NCBI GenBank assembly: GCA_944739405.2
Contig: OX123200.2
Location: 8,262,761-8,326,760 of the forward strand
DNA from: Euclidia mi
Lineage: Eukaryota; Arthropoda; Insecta; Lepidoptera; Erebidae
Length of the DNA stretch: 64,000 bases
Reading direction: 5' to 3'
Below, piece after piece: positions 33,686 to 44,254 of this stretch. Every line of letters starts with the position of its first letter. Within the stretch, counting starts at the first letter, position 1. The notes beneath the pieces are model-generated. The model saw only the letters and a list, made by a program, of their open reading frames with translations. It did no database searches and was not told the origin of the DNA. The translations under genes and the position numbers were made by a program.

Positions 33686-33905
33686 TGCAGAGGTGTAACA
33701 TTACACCCACATTTCGCCATGAATTTTTAGTTCCCACGTAATAGGGGGCGAGCCTATTGCCGTACCGGGCACATTATCAGACTACGTGCTGCTACTAAGG
33801 ATTTCCTAACGGAAAAACCCAATAACACTTTGCCCGACCCGGGAATCGAACCCGAGACCTCCCAATCCCACGCGCACATTTATGCCACGAGACCAACGAG
33901 GCAGT
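33686..33905 (-). mobile_element. SINE-D
   Basis: Reverse complement: 'actgcctcgttggtctcgtg', B box ggttcgattcc, 'cggcaataggctcgcccc', 'cattttgccatgaa'-type body, ending at 'acacctctgc', so the last 30 bases of the tail are missing. Next to its 5' end (33906-33935) is an isolated 'ggcagaggcgtgagactata', a scrambled second tail piece. Confidence 0.85.
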
Positions 33906-33945
33906 CAGAGGCAGGCAGAGGCGTGAGACTATAAAAAATAAAAAT

Positions 33946-34156
33946 AAAAATGCCCGCAGCTGCACTCGCAATATTTTTTATTTAAGCGTTTTTGCCCGAT
34001 TCCATGAGAAATCCCTTATCAGCCTTACGGTCCCCAAGGAACACACATGATAAAATTCAGCTTCTTGTGCCCAATAGCTTTAATTGTGTGTTGTCTGTCA
34101 GTCAGTCAGCAGTCAGTCAGTCAGTCAGTAACAGAAGAATTATATATATAGGGATA
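33946..34156 (-). mobile_element. Helitron-F, diverged
   Basis: 'gcagctgcactcgcaat', 'tttttgcccgattccatgag', 'ccccaaggaacacacatg', 'cagcttcttgtgcccaatag' and an expanded (CAGT)n run near 34100-34128. Ends are degraded. Confidence 0.7.
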
Positions 34157-34329
34157 GATTACTCTGTTTACTTACAAATAATAACATGGATTAAACCTTG
34201 TTACAAAGCAAGGACTATATGGCTTCAGGTTTAGTCCTGGATTTTGACTTTAAAAGGCATATTAAAGAAGTTGACTGTTGTTATTTGACATAGATTATAT
34301 TGTTTTTTCGAAAGATGTTACACATAACT

Positions 34330-34403
34330 CTCCGACAGCCTAGTGGAGATCCTGACAGTCCGACATACAGAGGGTATCAGGTACAAATCCACAGCGCGGA
34401 CAA
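34330..34403 (+). repeat. SINE-A/B head remnant
   Basis: 'cgacagcctagtggagatcc', 'cagagggtatcaggtacaaa', 'tccacagcgcgg' correspond to the shared A/B head with mutated B box. Confidence 0.55.
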
Positions 34404-34422
34404 ATTGTAGCTGTTCCTATTT

Positions 34423-34474
34423 GCAATTGTTGGCTCCAAGACTTATATGCAATTGTTGGCTCCAAGACTTATAT
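34423..34474 (+). repeat. 26-bp tandem duplication
   Basis: Two exact units, 34423-34448 and 34449-34474, each starting gcaattgttggctccaagac. Confidence 0.95.
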
Positions 34475-35664
34475 GCAACCGGGATAACGGGTCTGCCCGA
34501 TTCACAGTCTGCCCAATTAGAAGTAATTATAAAGTAATGTTTTTGATCACATCCAATCAGTCTATTGCATGAACTGCAGTTATAGGATCGCCTATGTATT
34601 AAGAGTTTAAATTAGTTCTGAACGTAAATTTTTAAACAAATATAAAGTGTAAACCACTTTGTGAGCAAAGCTTTTGACTTTAGTCCACACTTCGAGTTAG
34701 TTTGGTGCAGTTAATTAGTTTGCTTAGTTAGGTTGCCTCGCAATGTTTGCTTGGTCTAAGATTGAAATTGATTATGGAGGTATTATGTGTTGGTATGCTT
34801 TGATCAATGTAACAAGATTTTATTTGGGTATCCGTGCTAACTGTTGTACCTATTTTTCTGTCTGTCTTAGATAGCCCCAAGAAAATGCGCTGTGATACGA
34901 AGCCGCGTGTCCAGCTAGTATAAAAACCAAAAATCACGAGTGAGTGAAAAGTCCCGAGCGTGTGACGTGTGAGAGTGTTCTACACACGTGAGCGTCGCGC
35001 TATCACGACGATCCGGCTATTTATACCGCTAATGTGTACGACATGGGATGTTGTAAGATTCAGCGTCGATGCGTAGTGCTTTTTTATTTACCTAATAGAC
35101 ACGTATCTTTTGGGTTGCGAAGGTTGGATGGGTTATTTCTTAACCTACATAAGGCACGTATGCTTAAGGATACGGAGGTCAGCCGTCAGTTGTTGTGTAA
35201 ACCACTAATAATCCGTCCGTTATAGCTGGTTGGACCAGAAGGCGGTCTCCAGGCTGATGCAACATAATACGTACGCCGTGATCACGGTTGTACTCATCTC
35301 AATAAATTTTTTAAGGGTTTTGAAATAAGTCTTCGTTGTCAAGCAACGTCAATCAATTGACAAAATATAATGTCCTTGACGAAATCATTGTAATTTTTTA
35401 TCCAAATTCAAATCATTTACTACCCAAATGGTATGTGATTATAGTCCAGTCACTTGGTAGTTTTACCTGGAAAGATTTCCGGGAGTTTTGAAAATTGGTG
35501 ACTTTATAGATTTTGACGTGCTCTTTTTGAATTTTCACTTTTCCACCTCGTATCTTTGCCGGAAAACTTTCCAGCTAACCCCCTTTTTGAGCACCAAATG
35601 ACTGTACTATTAGCCCTGTCCATATACTGTCTAACTGCTACGAAGGTCTTTCTCGCTTAGGGGT
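34475..35664. other. Unassigned DNA with a GC-richer island
   Basis: At 34920-35300 the composition shifts: many CG and TGTG/CACA steps ('gagcgtgtgacgtgtgagag', 'acacgtgagcgtcgcgctat'), a TATA-like 'ctatttatacc' near 35017, a 63-codon ORF at 35034-35225 and AATAAA near 35301. It could be a short transcription unit, a solo LTR or an unknown repeat. No evidence decides this. Confidence 0.3.
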
Positions 35665-35930
35665 CAAGCCATTTTAGTCCAGAACCTGGCCAAGTGCGGG
35701 TTAGCAGACTTCACATACCTTACAAGAATATTAAGGACAACTGTCAGACATGCAAGTTTCATATGCCTATTAAATGTCTAATTATTTGCTAAGCAGTGGC
35801 TTAGCAAATAATAATTAAACACTTAATAGGCACTTAAATTTAAAACGTTAACACTGGCGCCTTGATTTTAAACTCGAGACCCTCTGCGCAGCAGTCTGGC
35901 AGTCTCACTACTAAGCTTCGCTGCCTTAAA
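35665..35930 (-). mobile_element. SINE-A carrying an inverted duplication
   Basis: Reverse complement begins 'ggcagcgaagcttagtagtg', has 'gcagagggtctcgag' in place of a clean B box, and ends in 'cttggccaggttctgg'. The middle is replaced by the fold-back at 35764-35832. Confidence 0.78.
35764..35832. repeat. Imperfect 30-bp inverted repeat inside SINE-A
   Basis: Left arm 35764-35793 ('tgcctattaaatgtctaatt'...) and right arm 35800-35832 are reverse complements apart from two substitutions and a 3-nt gap; spacer cagtgg. The duplicated stretch is the SINE-A segment 'gtgcgtattaaattgttaat'. Confidence 0.85.
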
Positions 35931-36597
35931 ACATGCCTCGCATCATATTTTCTATTATAATAACATAGCAAACTGCTCAAAGATTATACTCGTACACAAT
36001 ATGTTTGGATATAAGCAAAGAGTGTCGTGCGAATGATTGATGGATGCCGTGATGTATGACGCCGAGAGAAAGGGTAGCGAATACCGTCATCATAGCAGTA
36101 GCCGACCCTAATAGCGAAGGAATTACAGGATTAATGTTAACTTACATTAGGCCTTTTTGTGTGATAGAGTTATTTGTCATGTGTGGGAACAATATATTTA
36201 TTTTAATTTAAGCATTTGGATTGCTGAAGAATAATATTGTCAAGAATATCATTGTCTTTTTAGTAGTAGTTTTTTAGTTGCTCGTTTGCTAATTTGATAG
36301 ATTGTAATAGGGTTTTCCCTGTAATAAAGACGAATTTGAGGTATTATTCACTACCGAAATATGAATGTGATGCATCGCTGTTTACCTTCTATTTGGGGAA
36401 ATACAGCGCCAAGTCAAGTATGATTCAACATACCTATGTCATAAAAGAAATGATCACGTAGATACGAGGTGAAACACGCACACGAAGGGTACCATCATGC
36501 AAGACAGAGGATTTTTTATATTTGTTATTGCGGCAATATTAACGCACACTGAGTATATCTGCTTCAGTTCTTCTATAGTGTCAGAGTCTTTTATAGT
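35931..36597. other. Mostly unassigned; possible repeat-N scrap
   Basis: 36462-36575 ('gcacacgaagggtaccatca', 'ttgttattgcggcaatatt') resembles decayed repeat-N. The rest is unassigned. Confidence 0.35.
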
Positions 36598-36700
36598 GTC
36601 ATCATTATCATTGTTGGACAAGTTTCGTTGTCCCAGTTGAATCCAAGACTTTTCGCCTTTAGAGCCTAGAGTCTCCGTAACCAGATCTAACAGATTAACT
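36598..36700 (-). repeat. SINE-B tail-side fragment
   Basis: 'gtcccagttgaatccaagac', 'ctttagagcc', 'ccgtaaccagatctaac' match the antisense of the 3' half of SINE-B at 15475. Confidence 0.6.
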
Positions 36701-36872
36701 TATAATTACAAAAAAAAAACATGAAAAATGACTGTGTCATGACCAAAGTGCATAAGACACAAAGTATGTCCTTTGCCTGTGTCAGAAAAATGAAAATAAA
36801 GAAATATGGTTTTACTACCAAAAATGGTAAAACAATATATATTATGTAGATTTACGAGTAAGTGTGTTTACT

Positions 36873-37126
36873 TTTTTTTATAGACTCACGCCTGTTTCCC
36901 GAAGGGGTAGGTAGAGGTGTAATACACCCACATTTCGCCATGAATTTGTAGGTCCTACGTAATACGAGGCGAGCCTATTGCCGTACCGGGCAAATTACCA
37001 GACTCCGTGCTGCTACTGAGAATTTCCTAACGGAAAAACCCAATAACACTTTGCCCGACCCGGGAATCGAACCCGAGACCTCTCAATCGCACGCGCACAT
37101 TTATGCCGCGAGACCAACGAGGCAGT
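36873..37126 (-). mobile_element. SINE-D, full length with 11-bp target-site duplication
   Basis: Flanked by gtgtgtttact at 36862-36872 and 37127-37137. Complete from head ('actgcctcgttggtctcgcg') through B box to tail ('ctacctaccccttcgggaaa', 'caggcgtgagtctata'). This copy defines SINE-D ends. Confidence 0.93.
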
Positions 37127-37137
37127 GTGTGTTTACT

Positions 37138-37739
37138 ACATGAGAACAAGAAAGAGGTCACTACACTACATAATAATATAGATAGCTATTTGTTTGCCCG
37201 AAGTCGATGCCTCTTTGAATAAACACATAGAAATTAAGTTTTGCTAGTGTTTATTCAAGGAGGTTATAAAGGTGAAGTTTATGCATATTTGGCACATTTC
37301 ATTAAATGTGCCAAATATTTATTCAGTCATTTACATGTGTTTACATGTAAGTACCGACGTTGCATACATTCAATATATCTGAGAAGAGCGCATGACTATT
37401 TATTGCTCACGTAACCTACAAGAACTTCGGTGGTAAATAGACATTTAATAAATAGTAAAAAAAACATATATTAACCAAATAGAGAGACACAACAACTGAT
37501 ACATTTTCACCACAAATGGTTTACTTTACTTTTTAATTTGGAGAGCAATTAAGGCAACTGCGTAAGGTTTTGTTGCAGTCTAGCCTGCAATGATAGCATT
37601 CTCGCAAACCTATAACATATAATATTAATTTTAGTTTTAAACTAAATAAATTCAGTACAAACAAAACAGAGAGGATATTTTCTTAGAGAGGGTTTTTGAG
37701 TAAAGATATTTTTTTAAATATTTAATACACGAAGTTTTC
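37138..37739. other. Unassigned AT-rich DNA with a hairpin
   Basis: Perfect 15-bp hairpin atatttggcacattt / aaatgtgccaaatat at 37285-37318, 4-nt loop. Nothing else recognised. Confidence 0.45.
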
Positions 37740-37965
37740 TTCTTCTTCTTGTAGTGCCTCTCCAACTAGTGAAGGTTGGCAGTCAGCTCTACATATTTTA
37801 CTCGATCTCTGACGAGATTGAAAAGTTCTGCCGCGCTCGTGATCCCAGTTCACTCGCGTATATTGCGCAACCACGATTTCTTTCTCCGACCAACTGATCT
37901 TTTGACGGCGACTTTGCCCATCATTATGAGTTTAGTAATATTCTATTTACCACAGACTTAGACAT
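37740..37965 (-). pseudogene. LINE-R, C-terminal end of a third non-LTR retrotransposon
   Basis: The minus strand encodes GKVAVKRSVGRRKKSWLRNI followed by RE, a stop where W is expected, then TGITSAAELFNLVRDRVKYV and ELTANLH. The GRRKKSWLRN block followed by 'LF.L..DR' is typical of the last segment of insect LINE ORFs, after the reverse transcriptase. One or two in-frame stops. On the 3' side is a (GAA)n-like tail (37738-37752), unlike the tails of LINE-Y and LINE-Q. The 61-codon plus ORF is antisense. Confidence 0.72.
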
Positions 37966-38424
37966 GGACTTTTCAAAAGCATCCATGGCGAAAACTCAAG
38001 ACCGTTAGTTCCTATTGGCGATCGACTCGAATGTGATGCAACCATTATTGTCCTAGCTTGCCTCCTTGCCCCCTTTGTGGAGATAAAGGGCTTTTTATAT
38101 TGCACTCCTATTAGGTTTAAGCAAGGGTAAAAGTTTAAAGCTAGGATCATGAAAATATGGATGGTAGACATACATAAGTGTAGAACAATGTAATATATTT
38201 TATTCTATGCCACTTTGTACGCAAACATTAATTTATTTGAGAGAATTGATTGAATATTTACGATTCATAATTTCAGTATTCATTTATTCGTTTCAAATAA
38301 CTGAACATTGAATAGAAATAGAGTATGCGCTGTGTTCACCGAAAATGCTGATAGTTTTTAAATTTACATTTTTATTTTGTTTCTTGCACAGAATTGATTG
38401 AATTACTGTTTTATATCACCCATT
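37966..38424. other. Unassigned DNA
   Basis: No element recognised. Confidence 0.35.
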
Positions 38425-38436
38425 TTTCATAAAGTA

Positions 38437-38497
38437 CATACATACATACATACATTTCGTCACGCCTTTTATCCCCGAAGGGGTAGGCAGAGGTGTA
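38437..38497 (-). mobile_element. Tail-only SINE-D insertion, 61 bp, with 12-bp target-site duplication
   Basis: Consists solely of (CATA)n plus 'gtcacgccttttatccccga', 'aggggtaggcagaggtgta', the antisense of the SINE-D tail. Flanked by perfect ttcataaagtac at 38426-38436 (with t at 38425 side) and 38498-38509. The duplication shows that it is an insertion event and not a decayed long copy. Confidence 0.88.
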
Positions 38498-38509
38498 TTC
38501 ATAAAGTAC

Positions 38510-39034
38510 TTTGGAAAATAAAAATGTATGAAGAAACGGATGTGTTATTTTACATGTATTTTATGTGTACTTGAAAATACCTAGTGTTAAGCAATAATCA
38601 ATTAGCCTCATCGCCAAGGTGACCCTTTCCAAAACAAGAACCTAAGACATCACGCGCACAATCGTTATATCCTTTATCGCGGGACACTTGACACTCTGCA
38701 TGTTGCTCTTAGACCTGTAGTAGCAATTTTAAGATCATACAAAGTGTTTCTCCGAGTGGGGACAGAACCTACAACCCTACAGGCAAAAGTGGTTGTTTGT
38801 TCAGCGGTGCGATGGAAAATAAACCACTTTGTGCTGTGGATACCTTGATGATAATGATAGTAACCAATCAACTAGGGCATAAATCAAGCCAGTTTGCGAG
38901 GTCACCCTTCTCGGTTTTGCACTATGCACCTATCCTATAGAAAGTGTTTTAGTCGTATTTTATTTCTATCCATGTAAATCTTGTATACAGAATTACAGTT
39001 CAGATTTTAATCTTATGTATTTCTTTTATTGCAG
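38510..39034. other. Unassigned DNA upstream of a candidate exon
   Basis: 'tgtttctccgagtggggac' near 38748 might be a decayed tRNA-like SINE head on the minus strand. The end is pyrimidine-rich and forms a good 3' splice site. Confidence 0.35.
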
Positions 39035-39150
39035 GTAAATACCGCAAAGAAGACGACTTGTCTTGTAAGATATTGCATGAGTCATATAAGTTTCATAGGC
39101 TTCGCACAAATAGGCGAGCGACCACAGCAACTTCGTACAAAACGTATTGA
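39035..39150 (+). CDS. Candidate terminal coding exon
   Basis: Preceded by 'gtatttcttttattgcag', a strong 3' splice site. In the phase left by the exon candidate at 24397-24457, it reads GKYRKEDDLSCKILHESYKF and on, open for 38 codons to TGA at 39148-39150; the product from the ATG in the first exon would be 48 residues, basic and hydrophilic. An alternative 5' splice site gtaaga occurs at 39065. A poly(A) signal AATAAA is at 39550-39555, with a SINE-L scrap before it. Family unknown; chance of such openness is not negligible. Confidence 0.3.
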
Positions 39151-39364
39151 AAATCATGAAAATAGCCGTTTAGTGAAGCCCCAAACCAACAATTAAGAGA
39201 AAGCCGTAATATCGTCCTCCGAAGGGCATCACTGGCATGAGCACTGCTCTGATGAGAAACCAACAACTGAAAAACTCAGAAAAAAAAAACAGCAATACCA
39301 AACATTGCTGAGCGCTGAAGTGGAACTCATGACCTCTCTGTCTCTGAATATGCTCATGAACAGC

Positions 39365-39500
39365 ACTGAGTGTTGTTCGATCATAACAAGAGACAACACT
39401 TTGTGTGATTCACCTATAGTTGTTTTGAGTCTAGATACACTTTGTATGTGTTGATTGAATGTTTGCAAAGTCGTCAGCGACAAAGGATTTTTACCCACAG
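39365..39500 (+). repeat. SINE-L fragment
   Basis: 'actgagtgttgttcgatca', 'agagacaacactttgtgtga', 'tagttgttttgagtctag' and 'aaagtcgtcagcgacaaagg' parallel SINE-L at 31085-31205. Head and end decayed. Confidence 0.6.
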
Positions 39501-41389
39501 GACATCACAGGACCACTTATTAGATCAAACAACTCACATTTCATTTCACAATAAAAGAACTGCATTGATAACCAACTGCATTTGCAAAATGTCAAATCTT
39601 ACAGTGACTCAGAAAACACTCAAAGCTGGAACTTACAATCAATACATTGTCATTAATATGCAGAGCCAGCGATAAAAGGGTCAGTACTCTCTAAGCCCCC
39701 AGCAAGAAAAAATACCGCTTCTAGGAGTAGTGACATTGATTGAATTGCTGGCACTAATGTGCAGACTAAATAAAACATGCATTAATAGAGTATTAGAATG
39801 CCTGTATTGAACAACAATTGTGTAAAACTCCGTGACATCTCGCCGACAGCCCATTCGACAATGGAAAATGCCACATAAAATTATTTGTGAGCTTAGCTTG
39901 AATACCTGTCGTTTAAGATTCCGTAGCAAACCACAAGGAACCGTAAGTCGTACAACTTGGAAACTATATATTTCCTTTTACTTTTCATAGTTACGTATGT
40001 AGCAAACCGTTGAAATTTGATTTGATTCAGAACTACTCATTTGATTACGCCTACAAAAAAAATATATAAGAAGCTCCTATTAATCGCGAATCGAAATCTT
40101 ATTCATTTATTTATATTATTTTTCATTTTATAAATATTTAAATAACATTTTTTACTACTCTTACTCTATAAAATAAAAATATGATTCTTATATTTATATA
40201 CAACTTTATCATGTTACTACAAAATCTTGTACTTTTATTAAATCTGTGCTGAGTTTTTTAAACCGTTTCACAGTGCTGACAGTTTAAAAATATGGAGCAC
40301 ACATTGCATAATTTTATTCGTCTAGTAAACCAGGCAGTTTTCAAGGATATTTACTGCCAGATACCGTTCCAGATATAAAGAAGTATATATGTATCATGTA
40401 AAAACATAAACATTGACTCAAACTGTTTAAATATCACATAGCTTTCAGACTACAAACATACTCTGACTTATTGAAAGCAAATACTGACAATAAATACTGC
40501 ATACAAACACAACGTAGTCCCAAACGGTACGTCTAATATAAGACATTTGATGGCCGTCGATAAAGAGGGTCATTGACCCCTGCCCGCTCGTAAGTTCACA
40601 AGCGATCTTTATGACTATCAGCGATATAGGACGTCGTTTGTAAAACAGAGGAGGTTATACAAATCGTATTAGGTGCAAAGTAAAGTGCAGACCCGGGCCG
40701 AGATTTATGACAATAGACTTTAATGCAAATATTATATGTTATATTTTCCATTGGCAACTTATTATCATTTATGAAGCTTTTGATTGTTTTGGCTTCTATG
40801 CTTTGATCGAGCAACTGAATTTCAGTTGAGATAAGGTCGATATTTTCTTTGTGGAAGGTATTCGAAATGTATCATCTCTCTATAGCATACAGGATGCTAT
40901 TGTAATGAAACCTGGTATGTTTAGTATTCAAATCGCATTTTTCAACTGTACTAAAATACGATGATATTTGACTACTTTTTATTTTAGTTCAACAGTAGTA
41001 ATTTTTCGTGGCAATGGCATTGTTTAAAGATTCAAAGAACAACTCTAAAAAAACAAATACAAAGCAGAACTACAATTTGATTTACTATCAAAACGATAAA
41101 TATATTATTCAGATAGTGTTATCGCGAAATTGGTCCCTTCATTGATAAAAAAACGTATCAAAGGCTCTTGGATAAGGGGTTGCCATAAAGATATTTGCAT
41201 TAATAGAGCTATTTTTGTGAACGTTAACTGTCAGCTTGAGTCCGTAACATATGGGTTTTCAATTGTCTAATACAGCCTAGATTTGTTGCCAGGTTTGCAC
41301 AAAATCTTTTTGAACTATTCTAAAAGTAAATATCCTAAAACCACTGATATGCTGGTAATATGTTCGTAAGACGGAAGATGATATTTAAA
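39501..41389. other. Unassigned AT-rich DNA
   Basis: No element recognised. Nearby ORFs of 72-89 codons lack motifs. Confidence 0.35.
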
Positions 41390-41995
41390 TACATACAAAG
41401 ACAATCACGCCTGTTTCCCAGAGGGGTAGGCAGAGACTACGGAACGCAATTTGCAACGATCCTGACATAATATCTCTCTTGCTTCATTCACTCCCATAAA
41501 ATTTCTCATGTATTCTCTTCAATGCTCTGCAATCTGGTCAGAGAACGTCCGTCTAGACTCTAGGTCTTCCCCTTCCTCCTGTCCCGTTCACAATTGACTT
41601 ATATAACTTCTTGGTCAGTCTTTCGTCATCCATCCTCTCCATGTGTCCAAACTATTTTAGCATACCTTTCTCAATGGTTATCACTACATCTTCTTTTTAC
41701 CCCACAACACTCTCTTATCACACGATTCTTTACTCTGTCGTACAAAGACACTCCACACATATTTCTCAGTCATTTATACAGCATGTATTCTACTTTCATG
41801 TCTATTCTACCATACCCAACTTTCACTACCATACATAAGTGTAGGTACTAACACCCGTCTATGCACAGCCAAATGTGCCTTTTTTGACACGTTTTGACTG
41901 TTCATAAAAGCCTTCAAAGCTCCATTCACCTGCATTAACTCTTCTTTCAATATCTTCTTCATTCTTACCATTCCTAGTAAACAGCGTACCTAAAT
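41390..41995 (-). pseudogene. LINE-Y, longer 3' fragment of a non-LTR retrotransposon
   Basis: On the minus strand, in shifting frames: GTLFTRNGKNEEDIERRVNA, LAVHRRVLVPTLMYGSESWV, ITIEKGMLK, FGHMERMDDERLTKKLYKSI, VNGTGGRGRPRV and a last piece ending SLPTPLGNR. The 'tLMYGSESW' and 'FGHMERM' blocks are standard C-terminal landmarks of insect LINE ORFs after the reverse transcriptase core. Frameshifts and stops show a dead copy. It belongs to the same family as 13757-14015, and its 3' end ('ctctgcctacccctctggg', 'aaacaggcgtga') equals the SINE-D tail. The 75- and 85-codon plus ORFs are antisense. Confidence 0.75.
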
Positions 41996-43371
41996 ATTTA
42001 AATATTGATGCATTATAATATTATCAGTGCTGTTTATAACTTGGAAAGCTTCTAAACAGCGCTACTGAGTACGGGTCCCTTCTCACAATTAGAGCGATCT
42101 AGTCTTAGTTCATTATGTTGATCAATTATGGACTGATGGTAACCTTCATTTGTCTATCGAAATTATTATGGAGACTACGTTGGTGTTTTTAATTTCACAA
42201 GTAGAGCTTATAAAATTGATGGAGGAAGATCAACAATTTAATACGCAAATTATTGCTTGTTTAGGCACTTTAGGCTGATTTTTTGTCTCTACCTTTGTGC
42301 AAAACCCACACATTGACAAATAAATTATATACTTTGATTTAAAACAGCATCTGAAAGAGTTCTGACGTAAGTTTATGTAAAATCAATTGAAAACTATTAC
42401 CTAGTTGCTCATTAAACAAGTGTCTTTAAACTGCTTACGGTTAGGCTGTTCGTGGAAGGGCATTAGCTAACAATGACTTTCATCATTGAAGTCGATAGCT
42501 GAGAAGAGACTGGAGAGGTTTGACACTATCAGTACAAATATAAAAATAAATACCAAATAATATTAACTTCCCAAAAGTTATCACAGCACTGCCACCGCGT
42601 CTTATCTACGAAAGCATAAATCGTTTCTGCGCCTTCTGCCGTTTATACGAAGAATACCTATGACAATATTTTGATGAAAACGAAACTCAGAGATACCCTA
42701 AGGTTATACTGTAGCAGAAAGGTTATAACGTAATTAAGAGGCAGACATTTTCGGGCACAAAATCTTGGTGAGAGTATATATTATAAAGATGCGACTTATC
42801 TGAAATGAACTAGGGAGATGAGCGCTGGGAAAAGCCATTTTGGTAATGGGCTGAAAAACCTACTTGAGCAGAGCGAGCTTGGGAAATAGAATCATTGGTA
42901 TAAACATAGCGATAAACTGAGAATCGCATAGACAACAGTGGCAAAACTGGACAGATGAAATAAATAACGATTGAAGATTCTAGTTTGCCATATTAGAGGT
43001 AGCACATGCGATTACTACACGGAAGATTTAGCTTTTTCAGTAACCAACTTACCGCTACATACGCCTGGTAAGCGTATGTTAAATTCTCAAACGGGATAAC
43101 ACTATGTGATCCACACTTGTTAGGAAAAATAGAAGTGTACTTTGTGTTCGTTGCCTGAATATTTGAAATACAATATTCCTAGTGCAGAAGATATCTTTAA
43201 AAAACATGAAAATAGTAATAACCAATACTCGACAACAACCGTTGTGCTGCGGTCCGAGAAGTAAGTTCCTCTAGATTATTCAGAAGCTCATTTTAGAGGG
43301 GAGGAAATCAATCCTCATTCACAAGCTCCTCCTCGTGGGAGGAAATCAATCCCGAGTCTTCAATAAATTGG
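41996..43371. other. Unassigned DNA
   Basis: Only a local repeat of 'ggaggaaatcaatc' near 43302 and 43338. No element recognised. Confidence 0.35.
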
Positions 43372-43640
43372 TCTGTACCTTTATATAAAACTCGTGTGTT
43401 ACTGAAGTGGGTGTGTAATACACCTCTGCCTACCCCTTGGCGGATAAAGGGCGTGAAGTTATGTTATGAAGTTATGTTACTGACTGACTAACAGACAACT
43501 CATAGCCGAAACTATTTGTCACAAGTAACTGAAATTTGGCATGTATTTCCCTGGGGGACCGAAAGGGTGCTCTAAAAACAGATTTCTCGTAATTCCCACA
43601 GGATTGGGAAGAAACGGTTAAATTAAAAGGCGCTGGCATA
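43372..43640 (+). mobile_element. Helitron-F with a nested SINE tail
   Basis: 5' part 'tctgtacctttatataaaac', then after the insertion 'ctgactaacagac', 'atagccgaaactatttgtc', 'gaaatttggcatgtatttcc', 'cccacaggattgggaag'. The CTAG end is lost or changed ('ggcatatctacggg'). Confidence 0.68.
43406..43474 (+). mobile_element. Tail-only SINE-D insertion, 69 bp, inside Helitron-F
   Basis: 'agtgggtgtgtaatacacct', 'ctgcctaccccttggcgg', 'ataaagggcgtgaag' and a short repeat tail, bounded by tgttactga at 43397-43405 and 43475-43483. Removing it restores the Helitron-F sequence 'gttactgactgac', which independently supports the insertion. Confidence 0.8.
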
Positions 43641-44015
43641 TCTACGGGTATTCTCTGGTACTATAATAAGGCTTTCTACGCACATCTCTTAGCTATTAAG
43701 TTCATCTTTGAAGAGTGCGCACTCTTATTCTATGCGTATTATATGAAGGGACGTTGTTACATTATTGAGATATCCGACAAGACGTTTAATCTACTCGCGG
43801 CCGATGTTCATTAACACACAAATACATTGTAAGAAAGGGACAGTAATATTTAAAAATAAGCTGGGTTTGGAATTAAATTCGTACATGGTTAATGAAGTAA
43901 TAGCTTTTGCTTGGTGTAGACTGAAGAAAGTCTTATGTAAAATTCTTTAATAAAAGGTTTTCAATATAAATTGTATTAGAATACGAATTCGGTAAGATCT
44001 TACCCCTTATTTTTT

Positions 44016-44234
44016 ATAGAGGATGCCCGCGGTTACACCCGCGTTATTTAAGGCTACTGCTCCGCTCCCATCGCTCATAGCGCGATGTTATATAACCTAT
44101 AACCTTCCTCGATACATGGGCTATCTAAAACTGAAATATTTTTTTTAATCGGACAAGTAGTTCCTGAGATTAGCGCCTTCAACCTAACAAACAAACAACA
44201 AACAAACTCTTCAGCTTTATATTTTAGTATAAGA
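44016..44234 (-). mobile_element. Helitron-G
   Basis: 'gatgcccgcggttacacccg', 'cgctcatagcgcgatgtta', 'gggctatctaaaactg', 'agtagttcctgagattagcg', 'actcttcagctttatatt', ending 'taaga' before T (44235). The CTAG end has mutated to atag. The sub-terminal hairpin remains. Confidence 0.83.
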
Positions 44235-44254
44235 TTCGCCAGGCAAACAGCCAA

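Noticed and set aside
36045..36116. Short coding-like ORF (MDAVMYDAERKGSEYRHH...)
   Set aside because: Only 23 codons, stop just upstream, no splice sites; could be chance or a repeat I do not know.
41594..41851. Overlapping 85- and 75-codon plus ORFs
   Set aside because: Antisense of LINE-Y.
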